Source of the DNA: Patiria miniata
Lineage: Eukaryota > Echinodermata > Asteroidea > Valvatida > Asterinidae
NCBI RefSeq assembly: GCF_015706575.1
Contig: NW_024037059.1
Span: 14,855,730 to 14,919,729 of the forward strand
Length of the DNA stretch: 64,000 bases
Direction of reading: 5' to 3'
Below the pieces are notes generated by a model, which ran no database searches, had not been told where the DNA came from, and saw only the letters and a program-made list of their open reading frames with translations. The position numbers and the translations under genes were made by a program. Each line of letters begins with the position of its first letter. Position 1 is the stretch's first letter. Below, piece after piece: positions 12,201 to 21,929 of this stretch.

Positions 12201-13058
12201 TATACTGATCCGAAACTCCCTTTTGACTTAACGTTTATTTGTTGTCACTGTATTTTTTGGTCAAAAGGAGTATTGGTTGTGACTCGATCGAGCACCGACC
12301 TGGAAGACGCTTCCCAGAGGCTGATGGACACCAACATGCAGCTCATGGCTTCCCTGAGGAAAGCAGAAACCATGGAGACCAAAGAAGTGGTGACCTCTCC
12401 GATCTTTGAGATCAAGAAGGTAGTCATCGCTGAGGTACCAGACCCAAAGCCTGTCCAAGAGGAGGAAAAGGGCTCCAACGAGGTTCCCGAGATCAAGAAA
12501 GAGGAGGATGATGCCGATGAGAAGGCTGTCCAACCAGATCTGGGTGCCACTGCCGCTGCCGCTGAGATCAGCCAAGACACCACCTTCTTGGACAATTTGA
12601 AAGAGACTCTCATAGAAGGTCCTGGGGGCGACGTGGATGACTCGGCAAGGTCCAGCTTGGACGGAGGACAGCCAGAAATGGTTGAAAAACCTGCTGTGCT
12701 TGATTCTGAGGACACCGTGAGAATGAGAGACTTACCTTATCAGGGGAGAAAGACTTCAGCAGGAAGTCTTAGAATCAGGTCCACTGATGACCCGCTCATA
12801 CTGGATGACATTGGTGCAACAGCAATGACCAGGTCGCGATCGGCAGAGCAGATCCGAGAGCGGTCCCCCAGCTCTAGGTCAGACTCCCAGTCCAGGCATT
12901 CCCAGGAGTTAGAGAGGCCATCCTCTGGAGAGATGGAGGGGGAAGTCAGGCCAGAATCAGCTCCTGAGGAAACTCAGGAGAAGGGTAACCCAGCTGGAGG
13001 TCAGAAATCAAGACCGGTGTCTCAAACCTCACAAGAAAGCATCAGCACAGACCTGTGA
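252..13058 (+). CDS. FRY: Furry homolog (FRY/FRYL), C-terminal part; gene continues upstream of the window
   Basis: Thirteen exons join in one frame (775 codons, stop TGA): 252-406, 1203-1379, 2358-2477, 3020-3159, 3768-4051, 4542-4693, 5776-5826, 6180-6209, 7550-7570, 10120-10230, 11435-11634, 11933-12030, 12268-13058. Each has AG/GT borders and a matching phase. The peptide resembles the C-terminus of vertebrate FRY/FRYL as I remember it: RRTRERLVNVLNALGQKVGL, then FLYIPVDEVEEAW, CAVNTFHVFTQLYK, IELCRRLYRLYFQL, SMWSGDLFGSSEEDD and LMDTNMQLMASLRKAE, in the family's order. Furry proteins are very large HEAT/ARM-like scaffolds that bind and activate NDR/LATS (Tricornered) kinases in cell morphogenesis and mitosis. 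The N-terminal Furry domain and most of the repeats lie outside the window. The junction 4051/4542 is the least certain, since 4534 is another possible acceptor. The first exon could also begin at 236. Invertebrates usually have one gene for both vertebrate paralogs, so FRY versus FRYL is not resolved. Confidence 0.88.
407..1202. repeat. Furry intron with about three tandem units of ~145-170 bp (about 590-1110)
   Basis: The motif CATTAAA(R)GGGCA-TTTTCT recurs at about 668, 840 and 983. Each time it is followed by AAGGCCT-TAT-TACAGAAC-ATA and then by ATGTGTTACA-ATGAAAATTCAAGTGAC, with CRE-like TGACGTCR sequence between units. The copies have diverged. No coding signal was seen in the intron. 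Confidence 0.6.
1607..2275. mobile_element. Tc1/mariner-like non-autonomous TIR element
   Basis: Starts CAGGGTGAGTCCAAAAAAGC and ends in the reverse complement (TTTTTACTCACCCTG). It is flanked by TA on both sides (1605-1606 and 2276-2277). The arms pair over a long distance; for example the GACCCTAAAACCTGTCTCGT region near 1785 has its complement near 2090. No transposase is left. It lies in the Furry intron between exons 1203-1379 and 2358-2477. A relative is at 44188. Confidence 0.75.
2540..2890. repeat. Imperfect tandem repeat in a Furry intron
   Basis: The block GCTAAGCAAAC-TTTTCTGTGTTTAACGCG followed by TTTCTGTGCTTAA occurs three times (about 2640, 2770 and 2833). The block CAAGTAACATACAT--CATGACATTTT occurs twice (about 2599 and 2726). 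Similar GCTTAGC/GCTAAGCA words recur at 4140-4245. Confidence 0.7.
3160..3767. repeat. Furry intron with a 13-bp perfect hairpin
   Basis: ATAGACCCATGGC at 3291-3303 pairs with GCCATGGGTCTAT at 3308-3320 around a GAAT loop. CRE-like TGACGTCA at about 3581. The rest of the intron is unremarkable. Confidence 0.6.
4748..5500 (-). mobile_element. TA-flanked TIR element, CAGTAAACTCCGGC family, copy 1
   Basis: Termini are CAGTAAACTCCGGCTAAACC and its complement GGTTTAGCCGGAGTTTACTG, flanked by TA. The interior has sub-terminal GTCGTCA/AAGTCGGC words. It shares the segment GTACTGGTATTGATATGC, in reverse orientation, with the copies at 34370 and 49409. TIR and TSD point to the Tc1/mariner-pogo (Tigger) group. 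It has no coding capacity and lies in a Furry intron. Confidence 0.75.
6398..7109. mobile_element. TIR element with ATAAGCCAGTTCAGTAT ends
   Basis: ATAAGCCAGTTCAGTAT at 6398 is matched by ATACTGAACTGGCTTAT at 7093-7109. Inner arms also pair: AAAGAGGTTGTGGAATGCT near 6498 with AGCATTCCACAACCTTTTT near 6960, and an inverted GACAGGACTCC/GAGTCCTGTC near 6717-6760. A fragment of one end recurs at about 46425-46443. It lies in a Furry intron; the superfamily is unclear. Confidence 0.65.
7550..7570 (+). CDS. FRY: 21-nt microexon of the Furry gene (EMTHINT)
   Basis: Seven codons, phase 0 on both sides. A pyrimidine-rich tract ending in GGGGCAG precedes it and a perfect GTAAGT donor follows at 7571. 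It lies between the 30-nt exon at 6180-6209 and the 111-nt exon at 10120, so three very short exons (51, 30 and 21 nt) come in a row. Skipping it keeps the frame, so it is likely optional. There is no protein homology at this length; support comes from splice signals and phase only. Confidence 0.55.
7811..8404. mobile_element. Small TIR element split by a Tigger-like insertion
   Basis: AGGCTTGTCCGAATCACTGG at 7811 pairs imperfectly with AAGTGATTCGGACTGAGCCT at the right end (to 8404). Between them lies the whole TA-flanked element at 7915-8377. Without the insertion the host element is only about 130 bp. Confidence 0.6.
7915..8377. mobile_element. Tigger/pogo-like MITE nested in another MITE
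   Basis: Ends CAGTGGAACGCCGCTTTAAC and ATAGCGACGTTCCACTG with flanking TA on both sides, as in Tigger-type elements. Several sub-terminal copies of TGTTCGGTATAGC sit inside the right end. No transposase. Confidence 0.75.
9018..9702. mobile_element. TA-flanked TIR element (~685 bp)
   Basis: Terminal CAGCGTGTGTCAATAAAAAC and its perfect complement at the right end (GTTTTTATTGACACACGCTG). The match extends through GCAGGATT, about 28 bp in total. TA flanks both ends, fitting Tc1/mariner-type insertion. No ORF of note inside. Confidence 0.75.
10572..11110 (+). mobile_element. TTAA-bounded MITE, family A copy 1
   Basis: TTAA at 10568-10571 and 11111-11114. Ends read AGATATAGTCCATCATTTG and CAAATGATGGACTGTAGCT. 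It shares its interior (GATGAAGTTTCAGCTCAGC, AACAGCATTCTAAGATCTC, a GC-rich centre with GCGTCTTAAGACGCACC) with 38906-39416, 40659-41203 and 62318-62800. A TTAA target suggests a piggyBac/Kolobok-type source; no transposase here. Confidence 0.8.
12268..13058 (+). CDS. FRY: Terminal exon of Furry with extended disordered C-terminal tail
   Basis: The exon starts with the second and third bases of a Gly codon (GVLVVTRSSTDLEDASQRLM). Its first ~40 residues match the conserved end of FRY/FRYL. Vertebrate proteins, as I recall, end about 20 residues later. Here some 220 further residues follow: first acidic and Lys/Glu-rich (PKPVQEEEKGSNEVPEIKKE), then Ser/Arg-rich (SRSAEQIRERSPSSRSDSQS), with no hydrophobic core. 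The reading frame is open to TGA at 13056-13058. The tail is probably disordered and has many possible Ser/Thr phosphorylation sites. Whether it is lineage-specific cannot be judged from here. Confidence 0.8.
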
Positions 13059-14115
13059 GACTATTTTAGGAGTTGTGACTTTTACAAAAGAATGTTGAAA
13101 AGACATAATCTTGATGGTTGAGGTCTGAGCTTGCCAGTATATCTTTCAGACTTTACCTGTGTTCAGGTTTTCTTGTCTTAAGTATCGCTACAAGTACAAA
13201 TGTTTATGTATATCAGGCATGAATTCAAAGTAATAGCTTTTTATAAACATAATTCATGTACATCTACGTTTATATAAGTGATGTTTTCATTGGCTGAGGA
13301 GCAGAGAGTTTCAGGCACATGATACATATGATTGCATTACAATAGACATTTGCTAGGAGACATGTATTGATTAACAGTGAAACACAGACAGTGCAGGACT
13401 GAAGTTGCGTGAACTCCGCATTAAAGTTGCAAAATGTGATTATGAAGCCCAAAAGAATCACACCAACATCTGGTCATATTCTCCTCTCTAGCTGACGAAT
13501 ACAAGCTACATGATAGGTGATGAAGAACACAATTCAGACCTGATGTATTTAAAGGAACAAAAAAGCTCGTCCCATGTTGCGTAGAGTTAACCTGGTCACT
13601 GTAATAATTGTACTTAGTCCTAATTATAACTACTAGGAACAGCCAGCACATTGTTTTGCATTGTGTTTGTTATTTATATCAAATTTCTGGTAAAGTGTTG
13701 TATGGCCAGCCATAGTGTATTTTCAGCAAGTATTTAAGATTCAGAATTTATATCTGTAGATAATGTGTGTAATACTTGTCTTGCATATCTCATTGTTTTG
13801 TATTTTGTTTGCTTAGAAAGAGAACAAAGGGTAAACTGCGGAACAAAATCACTTGTCTAAAGAAAGATGATGATTTGAATATGAAACCATACTAACTGGT
13901 ACATGCTTCTACAGTTGTGAAGTAAATATTGCAATATTTTGTGTGCAGTTTTTTCCGCAAATGTGGCATTATGTATAATGAGTCATGTGTAACTTTTTCT
14001 GATTCAGTGCTCTTGAATGTGATAGATAGAACAAATGTATGTTTAAATTCATTCAATATGTTAATGTTTTGAGGCAATTTAAATTGTATGTGATAACTGT
14101 TTGAAATATTAATAT

Positions 14116-14500
14116 TAGGCCCACAAAAAAAATAGTCGGTCTCTGGTCAGACTGAAGTTCCGGAATTGATGCGGCGACGCGGTTTTTTTTTTTTTTTTTT
14201 TGGGTGGCTATTTTTTTTTCAAGCTTGTATTGTACAGACAAGGTGGGTACTATTTTGCTTTTTTGTGTCCTCATTATACATTGGTGTCCTCCATAATTTG
14301 CCTTGGTGCCCTTTAACATTTGCCTTGGTGCAATTTCCCCATTCCTTGGTGCTCCTTGGTACAAAAATTTGAGGAGGCGCGGCAATAGAGGGCACTGTTG
14401 TAGCTTCCGTGTTAATTTGAAGAAAAAAAAAGGTTGACGCGCATGATTAAAATCGATGCGCGCGCTGACCAGAGACCGAGTATTTTTTTTTTGGCCTTAT
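14116..14500. mobile_element. TIR repeat with poly-T/poly-A edges, family B copy 1
   Basis: GTCGGTCTCTGGTCAG at the left is matched by CTGACCAGAGACCGA at the right; A/T runs and TAGGCC/GGCCTTA lie just outside. The interior holds several CCTTGGTGC words. A second copy in the opposite orientation is at about 45358-45735, within the sAC-like gene. Confidence 0.7.
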
Positions 14501-15003
14501 AGACAATTACATTTTTTCACAACGGGCCAAACATTAAAGGGGAAAGCATTTCAACACGTTATTACGTCATTTGCAGGCATTTGATGATATTTTTTGGTTT
14601 AAATTTGTTTGCAAGCTTAACTTTCTAGACTTTTTCTGTTCCACTTTCAATTTCTCTTTTTTTTTTAATTAATTTTTAACTGTCGGCATTAATTTGTAAA
14701 CTCTTAGCAAAGTGCAAAACCGTTCAGTTTATTTCAGTCAGACTGCATGGTTTGCATGCAATTTGTGACTGTATGCATGTACACAGTGTACAGTTCTGTA
14801 AGTAACATAATATACTGATATATAGTAATATATACTATTATCTTGTTATAATTTAGCTTCACATGATGCAGTGTGTTGTACGTGTAGGCCATGGGAATAC
14901 TTGATGCTCAGATAGGTTATGACCGTGTATGCTGTATGTACTTTAATTTTCCCCAAATGTTTTTGGATGATGGAATTTGATGTCTCTGCACATGATTGTT
15001 GGC

Positions 15004-15009
15004 AATAAA
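15004..15009 (+). terminator. Candidate polyadenylation signal AATAAA for Furry
   Basis: Canonical AATAAA in GGCAATAAAGAG, with TG-rich sequence 20-40 nt downstream (TCAAAGCGTATGTGGTCAGG). No transcript data. Confidence 0.4.
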
Positions 15010-15030
15010 GAGAACAAGAAACAAATGTCA

Positions 15031-17040
15031 AAGCGTATGTGGTCAGGCATGATAAAATTGTGAACTTTTGGTTGGGTGGTATTGTAGATTAACAACAAAC
15101 TATCAGTTTCAAGAACGGCCTATTATTAGCATTTACTGATGTTTAGCACCCAGACCAATAAACTGTCAAAGTGAATGACACATTGTTCAGCATTATGAGC
15201 TCTCCATCGTGATATGGCCAAAAAGTGATCCACAATTAGTAACAAATTGAATACATTTCAAAAAAAAAAATTAATTTAAAAAATGCTGACAGGATGAATA
15301 ATTACATTAAAATATTCGTTCTAAAACATTTCCCCAATAATTCAATTAAATTGATTTTTTTCTGCAGGGCATAGACATACCAGCTTTTACCACAGGCGTT
15401 TTGTCATTCCTTGCCTTTTAAGTTGAAATAATTGCACAGTTTCTTTTCATATAATTGTCCATTTTAGCTGGTTAAGTTGAATTGAAGGCTCAGTGAGTTG
15501 AAATGATCAAAAATCGAGAAAAAAACTTAAATTGTTATTAACAACAATTCGATACATTTATTTCGATGCTGCATAAGGATGATACATAATACATAATGTT
15601 ATATATTCAAATTGACAATACATACTAGATATATTTGCAATAGTGAACATTAACTAAATGGCAACATCTAGGTCCAGGGTGAAGCATCAGCTTTTGTTCC
15701 CCAGCCTATGGACAGACAGACAAGTGACAGACATACATGGAAAGACAGAGCACAGACTTTTCTTTAAACAAACATACAAATTGAAGATTCGCTAGGAGAA
15801 AACATTTTTTTTTGTACTATAGAGCACGGGGCACAAGGGCGGATCGGGGGGGGGGCGCAAAGGGGGCCATGCCCCCCCCCCCCTCCCCGAACGAACCCAT
15901 GTTTTTTTTTGAAGTGACGTCGCAATAGGCCCTAAAGGCGCAGACAATAAGTACACCACCATCTTTTCCTCAAAAAAATCTAAAATCCCCGAACCCCACG
16001 CCGCAATGTTTTTGGACCCACTTTTGGGGCACCAAAATTTTTTTGGCCCCCCCCCCTCAATGTGTTCTGGATCCGCCCTTGACGGGGCACACACCTTTAA
16101 GCCCGGTTTGCTTGAGTGCGTTGCGAGCGCAACAGCGCTTCACGTTCGACGAGCGCGCGTATTGAGACCATTGTGATGCCAAAATAAGACAATGCTTTTG
16201 AAATGACGTCACGTAGCTAAGAAACTTTAGCTGGATGCGTGCGCGTAATGCAATTCACACAATCATTATGAACAACAGACAGCTTCAAACACGGCAGTGA
16301 AACAAGCCACAAAAACGATGGGTTATAGATACAATACACAGATTGTTGAACGAGGGAAAAAGAAATAAAAAGAATTTGAAATAAAAAGTACAAAGGAACC
16401 TCGACAAAATGAAGAAAACGGGTAGGTGAAACGAAGTTTTTGATCTATTGATTCTATAATGATTAATATAACCGAATAGTGTTTTTCGAATCGTGACATT
16501 GATACGTAGATTTTATATGTTGATTCTTCTCATCTTCCACGACGTCCACCACCGACCAAAAAAACTGATGTAGGGCTACAGGCCTATGTATTTCTCTCGT
16601 CACGGTGGGGCCCGCTTCCGAGAATCACTGATACGGACGTGTTTTGAGTGGCCTACACTTCTGACAGATTGAGATAAATTTCACTTTCAAATCAATTTGA
16701 TTTATTTAACCGAAATGTACACCTTACCATTGAGACAATAAGATTATACTGTACTGTCTGTAATATTATTATTATTTTTGTTTTACCCATTGTAAATTTG
16801 ACCTGCGAAATAATTAATGAAATGAAATGAAATTAATTTATGATTCCCAACCATGGAGGAACCAAGTTGGCTGTGCAGTTTAATTGACACAATAACGGTA
16901 AACTGTTTATAGCCCCCCCCCCCCCCATTGCATTAGTTTTTTTTTAAGTTCAACTAGAATTCCGACATAGATTAAACACATGCAAGTTACAATATTCATC
17001 GGTTTTGTTGCATTAATGATGGACGGCTAATTAACACCCC
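15031..17040. other. Intergenic stretch between Furry and the sAC-like gene
   Basis: Mostly AT-rich with no coding signal. It contains a hAT-like MITE (15835-16082), a palindromic CRE (TGACGTCA at 16204-16211) in a local GC-richer patch near 16100-16250, and a poly-C run near 16914. Nothing else was recognised. Confidence 0.5.
15835..16082. mobile_element. hAT-like MITE with 8-bp target duplication
   Basis: Inverted ends AAGGGCGGATC / GATCCGCCCTT. The direct repeat CGGGGCAC is present on both sides (15827-15834 and 16083-16090), which is the 8-bp length usual for hAT insertions. The interior has long G and C runs. Confidence 0.7.
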
Positions 17041-17092
17041 CTTTTTGTTTAACAGTTTATTTGTTAACGCCCCTATTCTTGGTATAAATTTG

Positions 17093-17228
17093 TCACATGA
17101 GGGCGCAAATAATACGCATGCGCCAGCCACCATTTTGCCCGCAAATTTTGAATCGTCAGGAGCCGTGGCATTTTGGAAGAAAATTCCAAGTATTTTTCAT
17201 GTTTTCGTCGTTTTGAGGCTTAAAACAG
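17093..17228 (+). promoter_or_regulatory. Candidate TATA-less promoter and first non-coding exon
   Basis: ACGCATGCGCC (NRF-1-like, about 17113) and CACCATTTTG (YY1-like, about 17129) sit 10-20 bp apart. The stretch is followed by TTTTGAGGCTTAAAACAG and a good GTAAGA donor at 17229. NRF-1/YY1 pairs at TATA-less start sites are well known. The next coding start downstream on this strand is the sAC-like ATG at 22362, so this may be its distal first exon. This is inference only. Confidence 0.3.
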
Positions 17229-17967
17229 GTAAGATATCTAGATTTCATAAGGTATAGACTATTATGAATGATCTTTTTGGTGTAATTACTTTTTCACAAA
17301 TGTAGAAAACAACGTTTATTTATTCCCCCATTTACAAAATTTTCATTTTGTGAGTGCGCCACATCATTGAAACCGAATAATCGGTTCTCGAGTTCCAAAG
17401 AATGGTATCGAAATTTGTAACTAATTTCGATCGTGTTGTGTAGTCTGTGTTTTATCAATTATCACAAAATCAAGTCAAATATGAAATAGTTGAACTCGAA
17501 TTGCCGACATGTTGCACAAAATTTAATATTAAATTATGGATATTTTTTCAGAATATTTGCCACATTTAAAAACTTCCCAATCATGGGAATTGTATTTGGG
17601 AATTGTAAACTATAATTTTATGTAGCTTTTGATTCTTGTTTTTCTTATGATTTTGTTACTAATGTTCCATGTCCTCAGGTTCAATTTGTTTTCTTGTATT
17701 TTCAAACTCAGTCAAACATGTCAAAGTTTATTTGCCATGTTTGCAAACTGTGAATGTCTGCGGGCATTATTTTTAGGGCTGTCCATATTTGAATAATTTA
17801 GTATTCGATAAGGCCTACTCGAAACTGTGTTTGACTGAATATTTAGATATTCGAAACTGAAACTGCCAGCTGCAACGACGTGGCACGCCGGTCAAAATTT
17901 GCAGCGATCGTGGGAAATCCGATTGTGATAATCTACGGGCCCGGTTCCTATATTAACAGAAAGAATG

Positions 17968-18339
17968 TTGCATCCTGACGCTACTTTTGAAACAGAAAAA
18001 AAACCATTTTTTTTTGCTTATCTTGTACCTCAGACTCAGAGAGTATACTTTCATGTGAGAACTGTAAGGAATATGTTGACAAAGTCTTTTTAAGAGAGAT
18101 TTGTGTGGCCAACTTAGTGAATTTTTACATGTCACTGCATCTTGACGCCCTCAACCGGCACGTGACGTGTACAAATTCACTAAGTTGGCCACACATTCGC
18201 CTACAAATCTCTCTTAAAGACTTTGTCAACATATTCCTTACAGTTCTCACATAAGTCACATGAAAGTATACTCTCTGAGGTACAAGATAAGCAAACAAAA
18301 TTGTCTTTTTTCTGTTTTGAAATAGCGTCAGGTTGCAAC
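17968..18339. repeat. Long inverted repeat (hairpin element)
   Basis: Left arm 17968-18131 and right arm about 18166-18339 are near-perfect complements. Examples are GGAATATGTTGACAAAGTCT against AGACTTTGTCAACATATTCC, and GGCCAACTTAGTGAATTT against AAATTCACTAAGTTGGCC. About 35 bp separate them. Outer ends are GTTGCATCCTGACGC and GCGTCAGGTTGCAAC. The end motif recurs alone near 49376-49400 (GTTGCAACCTGACGCCAC). The fold would be a very stable double strand. Confidence 0.8.
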
Positions 18340-19311
18340 AGTTTTCCCCCTATAACTTTAAATAAGGGAACAAAACCCACTTTTAAAATTATTTGACCTA
18401 CCAAACCAGTTGGCGACATTAAAATCATGCAGGTATGTCATAGATAAATGGCAGGGTTTTGAATTTTGGAGGAAATTTTGGGGGAAAATGACGATGACAG
18501 CGACAAAACCCAACACGAAGATAAAGATGGCGATCACTGCACGATGTTCCGTGAACAAGCAAGGCACACTGACTGGCATGGCATCAACCGTAAACCGCGT
18601 AGGAAAATCGTAATTTCTACCCCAAGAAACTGTTGAAAATTACAAAAAAAGTGTCATTAGAATTGAGAGAAGTCTGCTTAAGGTTGAAAAGGTCATTTTT
18701 TGAGTAATAAAAACACTCTTGACTCTAATTTGATCAAAACTAAACAGGGGCCCTTCACTAAACAATCACTTATTATGCAGGCATGACAGAGCGCGCCATG
18801 CAGTTAAAAATTTGCGTGCAATGGCCGATATGTAGTGTTTTGTAGTTAGTATTTTAAAGCTGTCAAGGACAAGGGCTTTAACCTGTTAAAAGGATCTACA
18901 GAAGCAATGAACAGCCGTCGGAAAACAGTTAACGTCCACAGAAAAAGTGGCACTGACAATAAAGCGCCGCAACTTTATGATAAAATAACATCACAATCAT
19001 GTGTGTATGTGCGCAGTTTTTTGCTTTCGAATATTCAAAGTGGCAAAAAGCTAATATATTCGTTGAAGATTGAATATTTGAATATTTGGTATATTCGGGG
19101 CAACCCTACTAACTTTGTTTTACTTAAAATGCTTTTGTAGTTAAGGCAAACATTTTTATGCAGTCATGGCAGTGGCTGATGTCGTTATGGCTGCTGTAAA
19201 TTTCAACTGCTATCATTATAGCATTGCAAAAATACTATTGGAAATCTATATCACATGATCATGCCACATAACTGCCCTTCCTACATGTCCTATCAGAGTG
19301 CTTTGATAGCA

Positions 19312-19375
19312 ACCTAGCAGGAATGGTTAAACGTTGGACTACCATGCTGAAGGTCCCAGGATCGAATCCACGCTG
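19312..19375 (+). repeat. tRNA-like fragment (SINE head or tRNA pseudogene)
   Basis: A-box-like TAGCAGGAATGGTTAA and B-box-like GGATCGAATCC are about 35 bp apart. No acceptor stem closes around them, so a working tRNA gene is unlikely. Confidence 0.45.
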
Positions 19376-19429
19376 TTAGAATTTCTTTCTTTTTTGTTCT
19401 TCTAAATACATAGTTTTCTTTGCTTTTAA

Positions 19430-19952
19430 AGGGAATATACAACATTTGCAAACATCGAAAAACAAAACTAAATTGTAAGGAAATACCTTACTGGGATGTT
19501 GGTAAATGGCAATCTAAGGCATCCTGTAAAATTATGACACCTGGTGTGAAGTCGTTTCCAAGTATTTTTGTATAAATTTCCAACGGTGGTCGGCCGACCA
19601 CTGTTGGAAAACCCTAACTATTTTTCAACCACTGCTCCAAATTTACTTTTTTTTCAGTCCAAATTTTGTTTGCTATTTGTTACATGTTCATGAACGGGTG
19701 CAGGCCAGCTGGACTGGTTCCCTTACCTTACAATTTTCTGACATTTATAAATTGATCCATTTCATCTTTAGTGGAGTCAGGGAACCAGACTTCTTGAACG
19801 TTTTTGTTTTTCTCAGGTTTTCCAGCATTTTCGAACACAAAACTTCAAACATGTCAGTGTAACAGTATTTGATCTATTAAACCCCTCAAAAAAGATCATT
19901 TCTAAAAATTACTGCAAAAGCCAATGATGTACATGTATGTACTTTCTCTTTA
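19430..19952 (+). mobile_element. TTAA/AGGG-type MITE, family C copy 1
   Basis: TTAA at 19426-19429 is followed by AGGGAATATACAACATTTGC, the same start as the element at 27999-28524. A palindrome around GGTCGGCCGACC (about 19579-19612) is also shared. The right end is diverged and directly abuts the element at 19953. AGGG ends with TTAA targets fit the Kolobok group. Confidence 0.55.
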
Positions 19953-21929
19953 GGGCAATTCCACGGTAACGGAAGGACGTTTTCACTCATTAAACAAAAT
20001 TTCAAATGTGTGTATCACAGACACTGTTCATAGTTACAGCAAACAAATGTCACAATTGTATTGCTATAATGCTATTTTCATTTTCCACACTTTTGGGGGG
20101 CATGAATGCCTCCCGTTTATGAATTATGAATATTAATGAGGTCGGTAACGGAAGGACGGTAAAATGGACAAGGGTTTTCCAACTTACTCGCGTTTTGCGT
20201 AAACTCTGTGAATTTTATGGGGCAATTATATTTTAAAGGTAAGAAATGGAATCCCTGAAGCTTTATCTATACTATACCGCCTTTCATTTGACTTTAAGTG
20301 TTTCGGTAATATAATTACAACGTTTTAAGCAGATTATGATTTGGTAACGGAAGGACGGTAACGGAAGGACAAAAGGTTTACTCAATTATAGCATGAACAA
20401 AATGTGAATTTACACTAATTATACAAGTGAAACAAATTGCTGAAATGTGTAACTGAATGTGAAATCAACAATATGCAGACCTGGCATAAATAATTATACC
20501 CAAGAAACTATTGAGATAAAGATAGAAGCCTGCTAATTAATGATAACAAAAGAAAAACGAAAACCACCTAAAACACATAATTCACGAACACAAGACAACT
20601 ACAGAAATGGGCTTCAAACCCATCACTTCAATCCTTAAAAGTTTAAATACACAGTTTTTGAGCACTTGAGTATATTGGTTACATGTTCACCAACAACTTT
20701 TCATAATAATACCGGTAGGTTCAGTGGTTTACCTAAAGGGTGGGGGGGGGGGGGGGCAACCAGCCTACATGTACATTTAAGGTAAAAACATCTACCGGTA
20801 GAACTGATGGCTTCAGTTAGGTGTTGCTTTTAATTGAACTCTAAAATCAATGTTTGAAATCAAATTACAATGATTTAGAGTAGTAACAATTTATTTATAA
20901 ACATCCAAACTGAAATTGTTAACTGGGGCATAATTTGTCAAAGATTGCACCTCACATGTCTTACACATGTAAATTGAATGAAAGTGCCCCAAAGTACCGG
21001 TACTTTCTGCCATCTCATTTTTGACTTAATTTGTTTCTGGAATGGCTTCACAGAATTTGTATCTTTCTCTATTGTCCATGAATGCTGATGGCAGCAACTT
21101 TATGATTTGATTTTCTGGAACAACTCCATACATGTACAAGTACTGGTACATCGGCATATGTACACGTACAATGTACATGTTGTACATGCCTGTGCCTTCC
21201 TTTGTAATAAACACCTTGCCCTGCTTATCCCGCTTTTGTGAAGGTGGGTCACATGAATGTCCTTTCAATGCTCATTATACATGCATGTATTTGCAGTGAT
21301 TTTCATTTTTCAAACATGAGCGCAAATGTCGTAACATTTGGTAAAAATACGATTTGTCCTTCCGTTACCGTCCTTCCGTTACCAATTTGGTAACGGAAGG
21401 ACGTGATTTAATTAAGTGTAATTAAAAAACGAGAAGTACAGCAGTGTCAGTTATAATGTCATATTGAAGGCCTACCTAAACTTGCTTTGCACAATAACTT
21501 TCAATGCATTCATACTGCAAGTTTTAAAAATAAATTAATAATATGTATTTTTTCGGTAACGGAAGGACATTTTCGAAGGCTGAAATATTAGAAGTCACTG
21601 AAGCGAAGCAAATTACGCAAAATGTTAAAAACAAGTTTTAGTCGGTTTTTCAAGACCAATACTTTCTCATGACAGAAACTGATGGCATTAGTACATATTT
21701 TTGTGTGTGTTTTGGTAGAATACTTTCATATCACTATTAATCACATTTTTAGGATTAAAACAGGATTATTACATAATCCTATTTTTTGGTACCGAAATGT
21801 ATGAAAAATAAAATTCCGACTTCAAATCTTGAAAATATAGACTTTTAGCTTTCATTTGATGCCAAATTTGTTTAAGTCACATGTATTTGAATTTTTTGGT
21901 GTCATGTCCACTTTGGTGTGGAATTGCCC
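19953..21929. mobile_element. About 2-kb TIR element with eight copies of a 14-bp motif
   Basis: Ends GGGCAATTCCAC and GTGGAATTGCCC, flanked by TTTA on both sides (19949-19952 and 21930-21933). The exact word GGTAACGGAAGGAC occurs at 19965, 20144, 20343, 20357, 21389 and 21555. Its complement occurs at 21356 and 21370. No long ORF in either strand, so it is non-autonomous. Repeated words near the ends often are transposase-binding sites. The family is not recognised. Confidence 0.7.

Larger units (their letters stand above)
13059..15030 (+). other. FRY: Probable Furry 3' UTR
   Basis: AT-rich sequence after the stop codon with no further coding signal. The first well-placed canonical AATAAA followed by a plausible end is at 15004-15009. 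The element at about 14116-14500 would then lie inside the UTR. Earlier cleavage is possible. Confidence 0.45.

Noticed and set aside
12245-12715. 156-codon minus-strand frame in the last Furry exon
   Set aside because: Ser-rich shadow of the acidic and Ser-rich + strand tail; the + strand frame is fixed by phase and homology.
16204-16211. Palindromic CRE (TGACGTCA) as a cAMP feedback site for the cyclase gene
   Set aside because: CRE-like words are frequent across the window, including inside tandem repeats near 830 and 1095, and this one is 6 kb from the ATG; no evidence ties it to the gene.
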